Below, one piece after another: positions 35,390 through 43,598 of a DNA stretch of 64,000 nt; the stretch's first letter is position 1; each line of letters begins with the position of its first letter. Source of the DNA: CAG-238 sp934277695 (lineage in GTDB: Bacteria > Bacillota > Clostridia > Peptostreptococcales > Anaerovoracaceae); assembly GCA_934277695.1 (NCBI GenBank), contig CAKQVG010000003.1, forward strand, positions 1-64,000. The letters run 5' to 3'. The notes beneath the pieces are model-generated. The model saw nothing but the letters and a program-made list of their open reading frames with translations, was not told where the DNA came from and searched no databases. Made by a program: the position numbers and the translations under genes.

Positions 35390-36619
35390 ATGAAGAAAAT
35401 AGAACTGCTCGCTCCGGCGGGCGATTTGGAAAAACTTAAAATAGCGGTGCTTTACGGAGCGGATGCCGTCTATTTCGGCGGCGAGGTCTTTTCCCTCAGA
35501 GCCGGCGCGGGAAATCTGACGATTGACGAGATGAAGGAAGGTATTGCCTTTGCACATGAGTGCGGAGTTAAATGCTACCTGACTATAAACATCTTTGCGC
35601 ATAATCGGGATATTCAGCCGCTTCGGGAGTATTTAGGAAAGATAAAAGAACTGAATATTGACGCTTTTATCGTGAGCGACCCAGGAATTATCTGCTTGAT
35701 TCAGGAAATCATTCCGGATGCTGAGATACATTTAAGCACGCAGGCAAATATGACCAATTACCAAACGGCAAATTTCTGGTATAATATCGGTGTAAAGCGC
35801 ATTGTACTGGCAAGGGAACTCAGCTTTGAAGAAATGGCGGAGATACGGAGCAATACACCGGACGACCTTGAATATGAGGCCTTCGTGCATGGCGCGATGT
35901 GCATTTCCTATTCGGGAAGATGCCTCCTCAGCAACTTCATGATTGAAAGAGATGCCAATCAGGGCATGTGTGCACATCCTTGCAGATGGAAGTACGCTTT
36001 GGTCGAGGAGCAAAGACCCGGTCAGTATTATCCGATTGAGGAAGATGACAGAGGCACCTATATTCTCAATTCCAGAGATTTGTGCATGATTGAGCATATT
36101 CCGCAGCTGGTGGAATCAGGGCTTGCGTCCCTTAAAATTGAAGGCCGAATGAAGAGCATATTCTATGTGGCTACGATTATCGCGGCATACAGGAAGGCCA
36201 TCGACGCCTATTATGAAGATCCGAAAGGATATGTGTTCAAGCAGGAATGGATGGATGAAATGAAAAAAGTGAGCCACAGAGAGTTCACCACCGGATTTTA
36301 TTTCAACAATCCTACCAACAAAGACCAGAATTACCGTACAAGTGCTTATACGAGAGACTATACGTTTACGGGACTTGTTAAGGAATATATTCCCGACACG
36401 GGCTATGCCATTGTGGAGCAAAGAAACAAGATGGTGCTCGGGGATGAGATTGAGGTTTTTGGACCGGGAAAAGATTTCTTCGTCCAAAAACTGAATGAGA
36501 TGTACGATGAGGAGGGGAACGCGATTTCGCAGGCTCCGCATCCGCAGCAGATATTAAAAATAAAGATGGATTATCCGGTTGAAGAAAATTTTATGCTTCG
36601 AAAGAAAAAGGAGAAATAA
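35390..36619 (+). CDS. U32 family peptidase, TrhP-like
   Basis: A 409-residue protein of the U32 family: ELLAPAGDLEKLKIAVLYGA, VYFGGEVFSLRA, HLSTQANMTNYQTANFW, the central FVHGAMCISYSGRCLLSNF and the cysteine pair in QGMCAHPCRWKY, which together probably hold an iron-sulfur cluster. Some U32 proteins, such as TrhP, make 5-hydroxyuridine in tRNA from prephenate rather than acting as peptidases. Adjacency to a TrmR-like methyltransferase supports that role, by inference. AAGGAA precedes the ATG. Confidence 0.88.
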   Translation: MKKIELLAPAGDLEKLKIAVLYGADAVYFGGEVFSLRAGAGNLTIDEMKEGIAFAHECGVKCYLTINIFAHNRDIQPLREYLGKIKELNIDAFIVSDPGIICLIQEIIPDAEIHLSTQANMTNYQTANFWYNIGVKRIVLARELSFEEMAEIRSNTPDDLEYEAFVHGAMCISYSGRCLLSNFMIERDANQGMCAHPCRWKYALVEEQRPGQYYPIEEDDRGTYILNSRDLCMIEHIPQLVESGLASLKIEGRMKSIFYVATIIAAYRKAIDAYYEDPKGYVFKQEWMDEMKKVSHREFTTGFYFNNPTNKDQNYRTSAYTRDYTFTGLVKEYIPDTGYAIVEQRNKMVLGDEIEVFGPGKDFFVQKLNEMYDEEGNAISQAPHPQQILKIKMDYPVEENFMLRKKKEK

Positions 36620-36623
36620 AAAA

Positions 36624-37535
36624 ATGTCAAACGATTTAGGCGGCGGGCCCAGTCCTAAGGGCGGCAAAGAAGTAAATCTGAAAAAATTTTGGAAAAAAAT
36701 TATTCACAAAGAGGATTCGCAACAGCTTGAAGAAGAAGTCATGTCCATGCTTGAGGCAGGACAGGAATCCGGAATTTTAAAAGAAGAAGGCAAGAAGATG
36801 ATTAATTCCATCTTTGCTTTCGACGACAAGCTGGCATATGAAATCATGACTCCTCGTACGGATGTTTTCGTGATTGATATCGATGATCCGCCGGAGGAAT
36901 ATCTCAACGATTTAATGACCATGAGGTATTCCAGGATACCTGTCTGCAAAGGCGAGACGGACAACATAATCGGAATATTGCATATAAAAGACTATTTGAT
37001 TCAGGCATGGGAGAAGGGTTTTGACGGTGTTGACATTGCATCGATAATCCGAAAAGCCTATTTCGTGCCTGAAACCAAAAATATAGATTCACTGCTCTAT
37101 GAAATGCAGCGTACAAAACAGCAGATTGCCATATTGATTGATGAATACGGCGGATTCAGCGGGATTGTTACGATGGAGGACATTATCGAGCAGGTAGTCG
37201 GAGATATCGACGACGAATACGACGAGGAAGAGGAAATCATCGATAAGATTGACGATAACATCTATCTGGTAGACGGAGATGTTGATCTTGACGATTTGGA
37301 TGAGGAACTCGGAATTGACCTTGTTTCGGAAACCAGCGAAACAATTGGCGGCTTTATTATTGATATGCTGGGCGAAATCCCGGATGAAAACGATGTCGGA
37401 CGCATTGTTGAATTCGAAAACTATCAATTCAAAATCATGGCGATTCAGGACAGGCGTATCGAGCGCGTAAAGATTTACATTCTTCCGAAGGAAACGGAAG
37501 AAAATTCAGCTTCTGAATCGGATGAAGAAGAATAA
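36624..37535 (+). CDS. CBS-pair/CorC_HlyC-domain protein
   Basis: A 303-residue soluble protein. A charged N-terminal stretch is followed by the conserved FDDKLAYEIMTPRTDVFVID lead into two CBS domains (RYSRIPVCKGETDNIIGILHIKDY; IAILIDEYGGFSGIVTMEDI), then an acidic linker and a C-terminal CorC_HlyC transporter-associated domain (FIIDMLGEIPDENDVGRIVE). It lacks the DUF21 membrane domain, so it resembles CorC/YbeX rather than full CNNM proteins. CBS domains usually bind adenine nucleotides. The start is set by AAGGAG before the ATG; the frame is open upstream inside the previous gene. Confidence 0.87.
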   Translation: MSNDLGGGPSPKGGKEVNLKKFWKKIIHKEDSQQLEEEVMSMLEAGQESGILKEEGKKMINSIFAFDDKLAYEIMTPRTDVFVIDIDDPPEEYLNDLMTMRYSRIPVCKGETDNIIGILHIKDYLIQAWEKGFDGVDIASIIRKAYFVPETKNIDSLLYEMQRTKQQIAILIDEYGGFSGIVTMEDIIEQVVGDIDDEYDEEEEIIDKIDDNIYLVDGDVDLDDLDEELGIDLVSETSETIGGFIIDMLGEIPDENDVGRIVEFENYQFKIMAIQDRRIERVKIYILPKETEENSASESDEEE

Positions 37536-37542
37536 TATGATT

Positions 37543-37571
37543 TTGTTTAAACTGTCCTAATAGGATGTAAT
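37543..37571 (+). promoter_or_regulatory. Possible promoter of the nuoEFG-like operon
   Basis: TTGTTT (37543-37548) and TGTAAT (37566-37571) with a 17-base spacer, 25 bases before the first start codon. Confidence 0.5.
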
Positions 37572-37596
37572 ATATAAAATTTAAGAGGTGCAAAAA

Positions 37597-38115
37597 ATGA
37601 GTGAAAAAACATGTAATTGCAATTGTGCCGAAAAGAGGAGAGAGCAGTTCAAAGATCTGCAGCCTGTTTTAGACCAATACGCAAAAGTACCGGGTAGTTT
37701 AATTACTATCCTCCAGAAAGCTCAGGATATCTACGGTTATCTGTCAATTGACACGATTAACTACATATCTGAAGCTACAGGAATCAAGCCGGCAAAGATT
37801 TACGGCGTTGCAACATTCTACGCGCAGTTCAGACTTCAGCCTATCGGAAAGTATTTAATCATGCTTTGCCAGGGTACTGCGTGCCATGTTAACGGCTCTG
37901 AAATTATCGAAGAAGCTGTATGCGAGTACTTGGGAATCAAGGATGGAGAAACTACCGAAGACGGTATTTTCACACTTAACAATGTTGCCTGCCTCGGATG
38001 CTGCTCATTGGCTCCTGTAATGATGGTTAAGAGCGCTGACGGTGATGAAACTTACGGCAACCTTACGAAAGATAAAGTTACGCAGATTCTCGCTGAAATC
38101 AGAGAAAGAGCATAG
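37597..38115 (+). CDS. NuoE-like [2Fe-2S] subunit of an NADH-linked electron-transfer complex
   Basis: A 172-residue thioredoxin-fold subunit. It opens with a cysteine-rich CNCNC segment, then the helical part with PGSLITILQKAQDIYGYL and the [2Fe-2S] ligands in CQGTACHVNG and VACLGCCSLAPVMMV. It passes electrons from the flavin subunit encoded next. GTG at 37588 is in frame, but AAGAGG fits the ATG at 37597. In soluble clostridial complexes this subunit accompanies NuoF and a catalytic or NuoG-like partner. Confidence 0.92.
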   Translation: MSEKTCNCNCAEKRREQFKDLQPVLDQYAKVPGSLITILQKAQDIYGYLSIDTINYISEATGIKPAKIYGVATFYAQFRLQPIGKYLIMLCQGTACHVNGSEIIEEAVCEYLGIKDGETTEDGIFTLNNVACLGCCSLAPVMMVKSADGDETYGNLTKDKVTQILAEIRERA

Positions 38116-38127
38116 GAGGTACATAGT

Positions 38128-39876
38128 ATGAGAGTTGTAGTTGGACAAGGCAGCTGCGGTATCGCTACTGGTGCCAAGAAAACGGTTGCTGCATTAGAAA
38201 AATTAATCGCTGAAAAAGGTCTTAATGTTGAAGTTGGGACTGTCGGATGCGTAGGTACCTGCTATCTGGAACCAATCGTTGACGTGTATGAAGACAACGG
38301 CGACATGACAAGATATGTCAAAGTTCAACCTGAAAAAGTTGAAGAAATCGTTGAAAGCCATCTTGTAAACCACAAGGTTTGCGAAGATCTTGCTATCACC
38401 GAAGAAGACAAGCAGTTTATCGGAAAACAGCAGAGAGTTGTTTTGAGAAACTGCGGAATCATCAATCCGGAAGACATTGACGAATACCTTGCTGTAGATG
38501 GTTACAAGGCTATCGAAAAGGTACTCAAGTCCATGAAGCCGGAAGAAGTTATCGAAGAAATCAAGATTTCCGGATTAAGAGGAAGAGGCGGCGCCGGCTT
38601 CCCTACATGGTTCAAGTGGAACGCTGCAAAAGCAAGTCCGGGAAATGAAAAATATTTAGTATGTAATGCCGATGAAGGAGACCCGGGTGCATTCATGGAC
38701 CGTTCCGTTCTGGAAGGCGACCCGCATTCCTTAATAGAAGGCATGATCATCGGCGGATATGCAATGGGAGCATCCCAGGGCGTTATCTACTGCCGTGCTG
38801 AGTATCCGCTTGCAATCAAGAGACTTGAAATTGCAATGGCTCAGGCAAGAGAAAGAGGATACCTCGGAAAGAACATTTTCGGAAGCGGATTTGACTTTGA
38901 TATCTATATCAAAGCAGGTGCAGGCGCATTCGTATGCGGTGAAGAAACAGCTCTGATCGCATCCCTCGAAGGCGAAAGAGGTATGCCTAGACTGAAACCA
39001 CCTTTCCCTGCAGCTAAGGGCTTCTGGCAGAAACCTACGGATATCAACAACGTAGAAACACTCGCTAACGTTCCTTGGATCATCTTCAACGGCGGAGCTG
39101 CTTTCGGCAAGTTCGGAACAGAAGCTTCCAAGGGTACGAAAGTATTCGCACTCGCAGGAAAGATCAAGAAGGGCGGCCTCGTAGAAGTACCTATGGGCAT
39201 GACTCTGAGAGAAGTTCTTTTTGGCATCGGCGGCGGAATCAAGAACGACAGACAGTTCAAGGCTGTTCAGATGGGTGGACCATCCGGCGGCTGTATTCCG
39301 GCAAGCCTCATCGACACGCCGGTTACATATGAAGATATCAACAAGACCGGCGCGATTGTAGGTTCCGGCGGTATGATCGTAATGGACGAAGATACTTGTA
39401 TGGTAGACATGGCAAGATACTTCCTGAACTTCACTCGTGACGAATCCTGCGGTAAGTGTAACTACTGCCGTATCGGTACGAAGAGAATGCTTGAAATTCT
39501 TGAAAGAATTACAAACGGCGAAGGTAAGGATGGAGATATCGAACTTCTGGAAGAACTCGCAGGAAAGATCAAAGACGGTTCTCTCTGCGGTCTCGGACAG
39601 ACAGCTCCAAACCCTGTACTTACAACAATCAAGTACTTCAGAAACGAATATGAAGACCATATTTACAACCATAAATGTACAGCGAAGTCCTGTAAGGCTC
39701 TCGTAACTTACACGATTACAGATGCCTGCAAGGGATGTACGGCTTGTGCTCGTAAATGTCCTGTCGGTGCTATTTCCGGCGAAGTTAAGGGACAGCACGT
39801 TATCGACAAAGAAAAATGTATCAAGTGCGGCAAGTGCTTAGAAACTTGCAAGTTTGGTGCAATTGAAAAGAACTAG
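38128..39876 (+). CDS. NuoF-like NADH-binding flavoprotein subunit (HydB type)
   Basis: A 582-residue subunit. The N-terminal thioredoxin-like [2Fe-2S] domain (GQGSCGIATG, VGCVGTCYLEPIV) is followed by the FMN/NADH core (LRGRGGAGFPTWFKW, DEGDPGAFMDRSVLEGDPHS, VCGEETALIASLEGERG) and the [4Fe-4S] motif ESCGKCNYCRIGT. A C-terminal double-ferredoxin domain (CKGCTACARKCPVGA; CIKCGKCLETCKFGA) ends it. This arrangement is that of soluble NADH-dependent hydrogenase and formate dehydrogenase complexes rather than respiratory complex I. AGGAGGT precedes the ATG. It shares an operon with the NuoE-like and NuoG-like genes. Confidence 0.94.
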   Translation: MRVVVGQGSCGIATGAKKTVAALEKLIAEKGLNVEVGTVGCVGTCYLEPIVDVYEDNGDMTRYVKVQPEKVEEIVESHLVNHKVCEDLAITEEDKQFIGKQQRVVLRNCGIINPEDIDEYLAVDGYKAIEKVLKSMKPEEVIEEIKISGLRGRGGAGFPTWFKWNAAKASPGNEKYLVCNADEGDPGAFMDRSVLEGDPHSLIEGMIIGGYAMGASQGVIYCRAEYPLAIKRLEIAMAQARERGYLGKNIFGSGFDFDIYIKAGAGAFVCGEETALIASLEGERGMPRLKPPFPAAKGFWQKPTDINNVETLANVPWIIFNGGAAFGKFGTEASKGTKVFALAGKIKKGGLVEVPMGMTLREVLFGIGGGIKNDRQFKAVQMGGPSGGCIPASLIDTPVTYEDINKTGAIVGSGGMIVMDEDTCMVDMARYFLNFTRDESCGKCNYCRIGTKRMLEILERITNGEGKDGDIELLEELAGKIKDGSLCGLGQTAPNPVLTTIKYFRNEYEDHIYNHKCTAKSCKALVTYTITDACKGCTACARKCPVGAISGEVKGQHVIDKEKCIKCGKCLETCKFGAIEKN

Positions 39877-39892
39877 AGAGGAGGAAACGGTA

Positions 39893-42800
39893 ATGAATAA
39901 ATATAGATTAAATATTAACGGCAAAGAAGTTACAGGTTTTGCCGGCCAGACTATTCTTGAAGTTGCCAGAGAAAATGATATTTTCATTCCAACTCTTTGC
40001 TACGATGAAAGAACTAAAATTTACGGTTCCTGCGGTCTCTGTATGTGCGAAGTAGACGGAAATCCGAAGCTTTGCAAAGCATGTGCAACAGAAATCGCAC
40101 CGGGAATGATTGTTAACACAAATACAGACAGAGTCATCGAATCCAGAAAGACAAACCTTGAACTTCTGCTTTCCAACCACACAGGTGACTGCAGACCTCC
40201 ATGCGTACTCGCATGTCCTGCAAAGACAGACTGCCAGGGTTATGTTGGATTAATCGCAAACGGTGAATTTGAAGCTGCTCTTGAACTGGTTAAAGATAAA
40301 ATTCCTCTGCCTGCAGCACTTGGAAGAGTATGTCCTCATCCATGCGAAGAAGCATGCAGAAGAGGCCTTGTTGACGAACCGATTTCCATCCAGCAGTTAA
40401 AGAGATTCGTTGCTGACCAGGATCTTGACGGCGACAGATTCGTGCCTGAATGTGAAGAAGACACAGGTAAGAGCGTTGCTATCATCGGCGGCGGCCCTAT
40501 GGGATTATCCGCAGCTTACTTCCTGAGACAGATGGGTCACAGAGTAACCATCTTCGAAGCAATGCCTAAGGCAGGCGGTATGCTCAGATACGGCATTCCG
40601 GAATACAGACTTCCGAAAGCTGTTTTAGATGAAGAAATCGCTACAATCGAAATGATGGGCGTTGAAATCATCACAAATACAAAGATTGGCGAAGATATTC
40701 CGTTTGAAACAATCAAAGCGGACTTCGACGCAGTTCTCCTGGGCATCGGCGCATGGGTTTCCACAGGCGTTGGCTGCAAGGGTGAAGATGCAGAAGGCGT
40801 TATCGGCGGTATCGACTTCTTAAGAAAAGTTGTCAGAAACGAAGAAATCGGCATGGGTGAAAGAGTTGCAATTGTCGGCGGTGGTAACACTGCAATGGAC
40901 GCTTGCAGAACAGCTGTAAGACTCGGTGCGAAAGAAGTTTACAACATCTACAGAAGAACAAAAGACGAAATGCCTGCTGACATGGTAGAAATCGAAGAAG
41001 CGGAAGAAGAAGGCGTAATCTTTAAGAACTTAACGAACCCGATCGAAGTTGTAAAAGACGAAAACGGTCATGTTAAGGAAGTTGTTCTTCAGGTTATGGA
41101 ACTCGGCGAACCGGATGCTTCCGGCAGAAGAAAACCGATTCCGGTTGAAGGAAAGACAGAAACGCTTGCAATCGATACCATGATCCTTGCTATCGGTCAG
41201 GCAGTAGATGCTTCCATCTTCGACTGTGACAAGACAAGAAAGAACGCAATCGCTTACGATCCGGATACATTCATGACAAGCATTCCGGGCGTATTCGCAG
41301 GCGGTGACTGCGGTAACGATAAGATTTCCATCGCGGTTGAAGCAATCGCAGATGCTCGCAAGGTATCCGACATTATCGACGCTTACCTTGACGGTGAAGA
41401 AATCAAATACGAAAAACCTTTCTTCGTAGAAAGAGACGACATCACAGAAAAGACTTTCGAAGACAGAGAAAGACTTTGCAGACCGACTCTTCCTCAGCTC
41501 AGCGCAGAAGATAGAAAAGATAACTTCAGTGAAGTTATTCCTTACGCATACACAGAAGAACAGGCTGTTGCAGAAGCTTCCAGATGTCTGGAATGCGGAT
41601 GCCACGACTATTTCGAATGTAAGCTGATTGACTTTGCAAACCAGTATGATGTACACCCTGAAAGATTCGCAGGCGACAAGAATACAATTGAATTCGAAGA
41701 TGCTCATCCGTTCATCGTAAGAGACCCGAACAAGTGTATCCTTTGCGGACTTTGCGTAAGAGTCTGTGACGAAGTTATGGGCGTTGGCGCTTTAGGCCTT
41801 GTACACAGAGGTTTCGACACAGTTGTTAAGCCGAACATGGAAAAACCGCTCATCGAATCCGGATGTATCTCCTGCGGACAGTGCGTAAGCGTATGTCCTA
41901 CAGGCGCTCTTCAGGAAAAGACTTCCATGATCAAGGAAACTCCGCTTGCTGCTGACATTACAGAAACGACTTGTTCGTACTGCTCCGTTGGCTGCTCGCT
42001 GAAGCTTGAATCCTACGGCGATCTCTTAATCAAAGCTAACCCGGATAAGGACGGCGTTGTAAACAAAGGCCTCATCTGCGGTAAGGGTAAATGGGGATTT
42101 GACTGCTCCGTACTCGAAGGCAAGATTGAAGATCCGCTTGTAAAGGAAGACGGAAGATTCAGAGAAGCTGATTACCATGAAGCAACGGTTCTCATCGCTA
42201 AGAGAATGCAGACAATCGGTGCGAAATACGGTAAGGATGCAATCGCAGTTGCAATTTCCGACAGATACACAAATGAAGAAGCTTACGCTATGAAGAGAAT
42301 GGCAGATGTTATGGGTGCAAAAGTTCTCTGCATGAACAACAGAGCAAACGGACTTGCTGAAGTTCTTGGCTTCGATGCTTCTCCGAATACAATCGACGAA
42401 CTTCTTTCCACAAATGTAATCTTAAGAGTTGGCTTTGAAGACAATGACTCCAGAGTTATCTCCTTAAAGATGAAGCAGGCTGCAGAAGCAGGCGCTAACG
42501 TAATCAACCTCTGCAACGGTGAAAACGACCTTGGATTCCTGAAGGAAATCGCTAAGGCTATCATCGACAGCGGCAAGGCTAAGAAGGTTGAAGGATATGA
42601 CGAATTCGCAGCATCCGTTGCAAACGTTAAGGTTTCCGACGAAGCTAAGGCTATCGCAGATACATACCTTGCAGCGAAGAAGGCAATGATCGTTTACCAG
42701 CAGAACTTCCTGACGGTTGACGGTGCGAAACTCGTCGGCGACATCGCAATGCTTTCCGGACACATCGGATCACCTAGAAACGGTATCCTTATGGTTAAGC

Positions 42801-43354
42801 CTAAGAACAACTCTCAGGGTCTCATCGACATGGGAATCACTGCAGGCAGGGAAGCACTGGAAGGCGTTAAGGCTCTCGTAGTATTCGGCGAAAACGCTGA
42901 TATTGATACAACAGGACTTGAATTCCTTGCAGTATGCGATACGCATATGACAGAACTTGCTGAAAAGGCTAACGTAGTAATCCCTGGAACAGGATTTGCG
43001 AGTGCTGACGGTACTTATACAAATACCGAAAGAAGATTACAGCCGGTAACAGCTGCAATCGACGAAGATATCCTCTTCACGAACTGGGAAGTTGCTGCAG
43101 AAGTTGCAAGCGTATTCGAAGTTGAATTCGGATGGGATACAGAAGAAGACATTTCTGTTGAAATGTGCGACACAGTTCCTGCTTACAAGTATGCGGAAGT
43201 TGGAGAAGTTCTCGGCGGTGCATTAGCTCCGACAGACGAAGCAAGACTTGCAGTTGTAGGCGATGGCGCAGTCGTTGATGCTCTTCCATGCACAGACAGC
43301 TTAATGCAGGACATCATGGACAGACTTCCAAAGGCTGCAAACCCGACAGCATAA
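39893..43354 (+). CDS. NuoG-like iron-sulfur protein with an embedded GltD/NfnB-type FAD-NAD(P) module
   Basis: A 1153-residue multi-domain protein. In order: an N-terminal [2Fe-2S] ferredoxin (cysteines from residue 35, CYDERTKIYGSCGLCMC); a GltD/NfnB-like module with two cluster motifs (CRPPCVLACPAKTDC; CPHPCEEACRRG), an FAD site IIGGGPMGLSAAY (about 197), an NAD(P) site IVGGGNTAMD (about 327) and GVFAGGDCGN (about 469); two ferredoxin-type clusters (CILCGLCVRVC about 615; CISCGQCVSVC about 659); and a molybdopterin-oxidoreductase-fold part starting CSYCSVGC (about 695). The last part is only about 450 residues and lacks the usual cofactor-binding C-terminal domain, so a molybdenum site is doubtful. 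AGGAGG precedes the ATG; a terminator follows. Confidence 0.88.
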   Translation: MNKYRLNINGKEVTGFAGQTILEVARENDIFIPTLCYDERTKIYGSCGLCMCEVDGNPKLCKACATEIAPGMIVNTNTDRVIESRKTNLELLLSNHTGDCRPPCVLACPAKTDCQGYVGLIANGEFEAALELVKDKIPLPAALGRVCPHPCEEACRRGLVDEPISIQQLKRFVADQDLDGDRFVPECEEDTGKSVAIIGGGPMGLSAAYFLRQMGHRVTIFEAMPKAGGMLRYGIPEYRLPKAVLDEEIATIEMMGVEIITNTKIGEDIPFETIKADFDAVLLGIGAWVSTGVGCKGEDAEGVIGGIDFLRKVVRNEEIGMGERVAIVGGGNTAMDACRTAVRLGAKEVYNIYRRTKDEMPADMVEIEEAEEEGVIFKNLTNPIEVVKDENGHVKEVVLQVMELGEPDASGRRKPIPVEGKTETLAIDTMILAIGQAVDASIFDCDKTRKNAIAYDPDTFMTSIPGVFAGGDCGNDKISIAVEAIADARKVSDIIDAYLDGEEIKYEKPFFVERDDITEKTFEDRERLCRPTLPQLSAEDRKDNFSEVIPYAYTEEQAVAEASRCLECGCHDYFECKLIDFANQYDVHPERFAGDKNTIEFEDAHPFIVRDPNKCILCGLCVRVCDEVMGVGALGLVHRGFDTVVKPNMEKPLIESGCISCGQCVSVCPTGALQEKTSMIKETPLAADITETTCSYCSVGCSLKLESYGDLLIKANPDKDGVVNKGLICGKGKWGFDCSVLEGKIEDPLVKEDGRFREADYHEATVLIAKRMQTIGAKYGKDAIAVAISDRYTNEEAYAMKRMADVMGAKVLCMNNRANGLAEVLGFDASPNTIDELLSTNVILRVGFEDNDSRVISLKMKQAAEAGANVINLCNGENDLGFLKEIAKAIIDSGKAKKVEGYDEFAASVANVKVSDEAKAIADTYLAAKKAMIVYQQNFLTVDGAKLVGDIAMLSGHIGSPRNGILMVKPKNNSQGLIDMGITAGREALEGVKALVVFGENADIDTTGLEFLAVCDTHMTELAEKANVVIPGTGFASADGTYTNTERRLQPVTAAIDEDILFTNWEVAAEVASVFEVEFGWDTEEDISVEMCDTVPAYKYAEVGEVLGGALAPTDEARLAVVGDGAVVDALPCTDSLMQDIMDRLPKAANPTA

Positions 43355-43380
43355 ACAATTTTATAAAAGATAATACAAAA

Positions 43381-43408
43381 GGGCTCTTCTTTTGAGGAGC
43401 TCTTTTTA
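43381..43408 (+). terminator. Intrinsic terminator of the nuoEFG-like operon
   Basis: An 8-bp stem GGGCTCTT/AGGAGCTC with G-T pairs and a short loop, followed by TTTTTAT, about 25 bases after the stop. Confidence 0.75.
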
Positions 43409-43444
43409 TCTGTTGAAATTTCAATGTTTTGATTGAATTATACC

Positions 43445-43466
43445 ATCTAAATCTATAGGTTTAGAT
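43445..43466. promoter_or_regulatory. Operator-like palindrome upstream of nhaC
   Basis: ATCTAAA and TTTAGAT form a perfect 7-bp inverted repeat with 8 bases between, in the 190 bases between the previous terminator and nhaC. It resembles a dimeric regulator site. No clear sigma-A promoter could be fitted next to it. Confidence 0.35.
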
Positions 43467-43496
43467 ATAAAATATTACAGTTAAACATAATAAAAT

Positions 43497-43591
43497 TAAC
43501 CCGAAGGATAATTGCCTCCTATCCATATTTTGGTTAGACTTTCACAAGCGGCAATCGCCGCAAGAACTTATTCCCATTTATAAATAGGAGG
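43497..43591 (+). promoter_or_regulatory. Structured leader RNA of nhaC that can mask the ribosome binding site
   Basis: Several pairings are exact. TAACC (43497-43501) pairs with GGTTA (43532-43536) around an inner hairpin GGATA/TATCC (43506-43510, 43520-43524). The loop of that hairpin holds CCTCC. CCTCCTAT (43515-43522) is fully complementary to ATAGGAGG (43584-43591), the ribosome binding site, and flanking ATAATT/AATTAT can extend the pairing. A separate hairpin GCGGC-AATC-GCCGC sits at 43548-43561. This gives either a loop-to-site pseudoknot or a long masking stem, as in translational riboswitches. The ligand is unknown; Na+ or another cation is a guess from the gene controlled. Confidence 0.55.
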
Positions 43592-43598
43592 TATAATT

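Noticed and set aside
38731..39798. Open frame of 355 codons antisense to the NuoF-like gene
   Set aside because: The NuoF-like protein on the other strand is complete with all motifs. The antisense frame is an artefact of its codon bias.
39893..43354. Selenocysteine or molybdenum formate dehydrogenase
   Set aside because: No in-frame TGA exists, the molybdopterin-fold part is too short and the C-terminal cofactor-binding domain is missing. It is read as NuoG-like instead.
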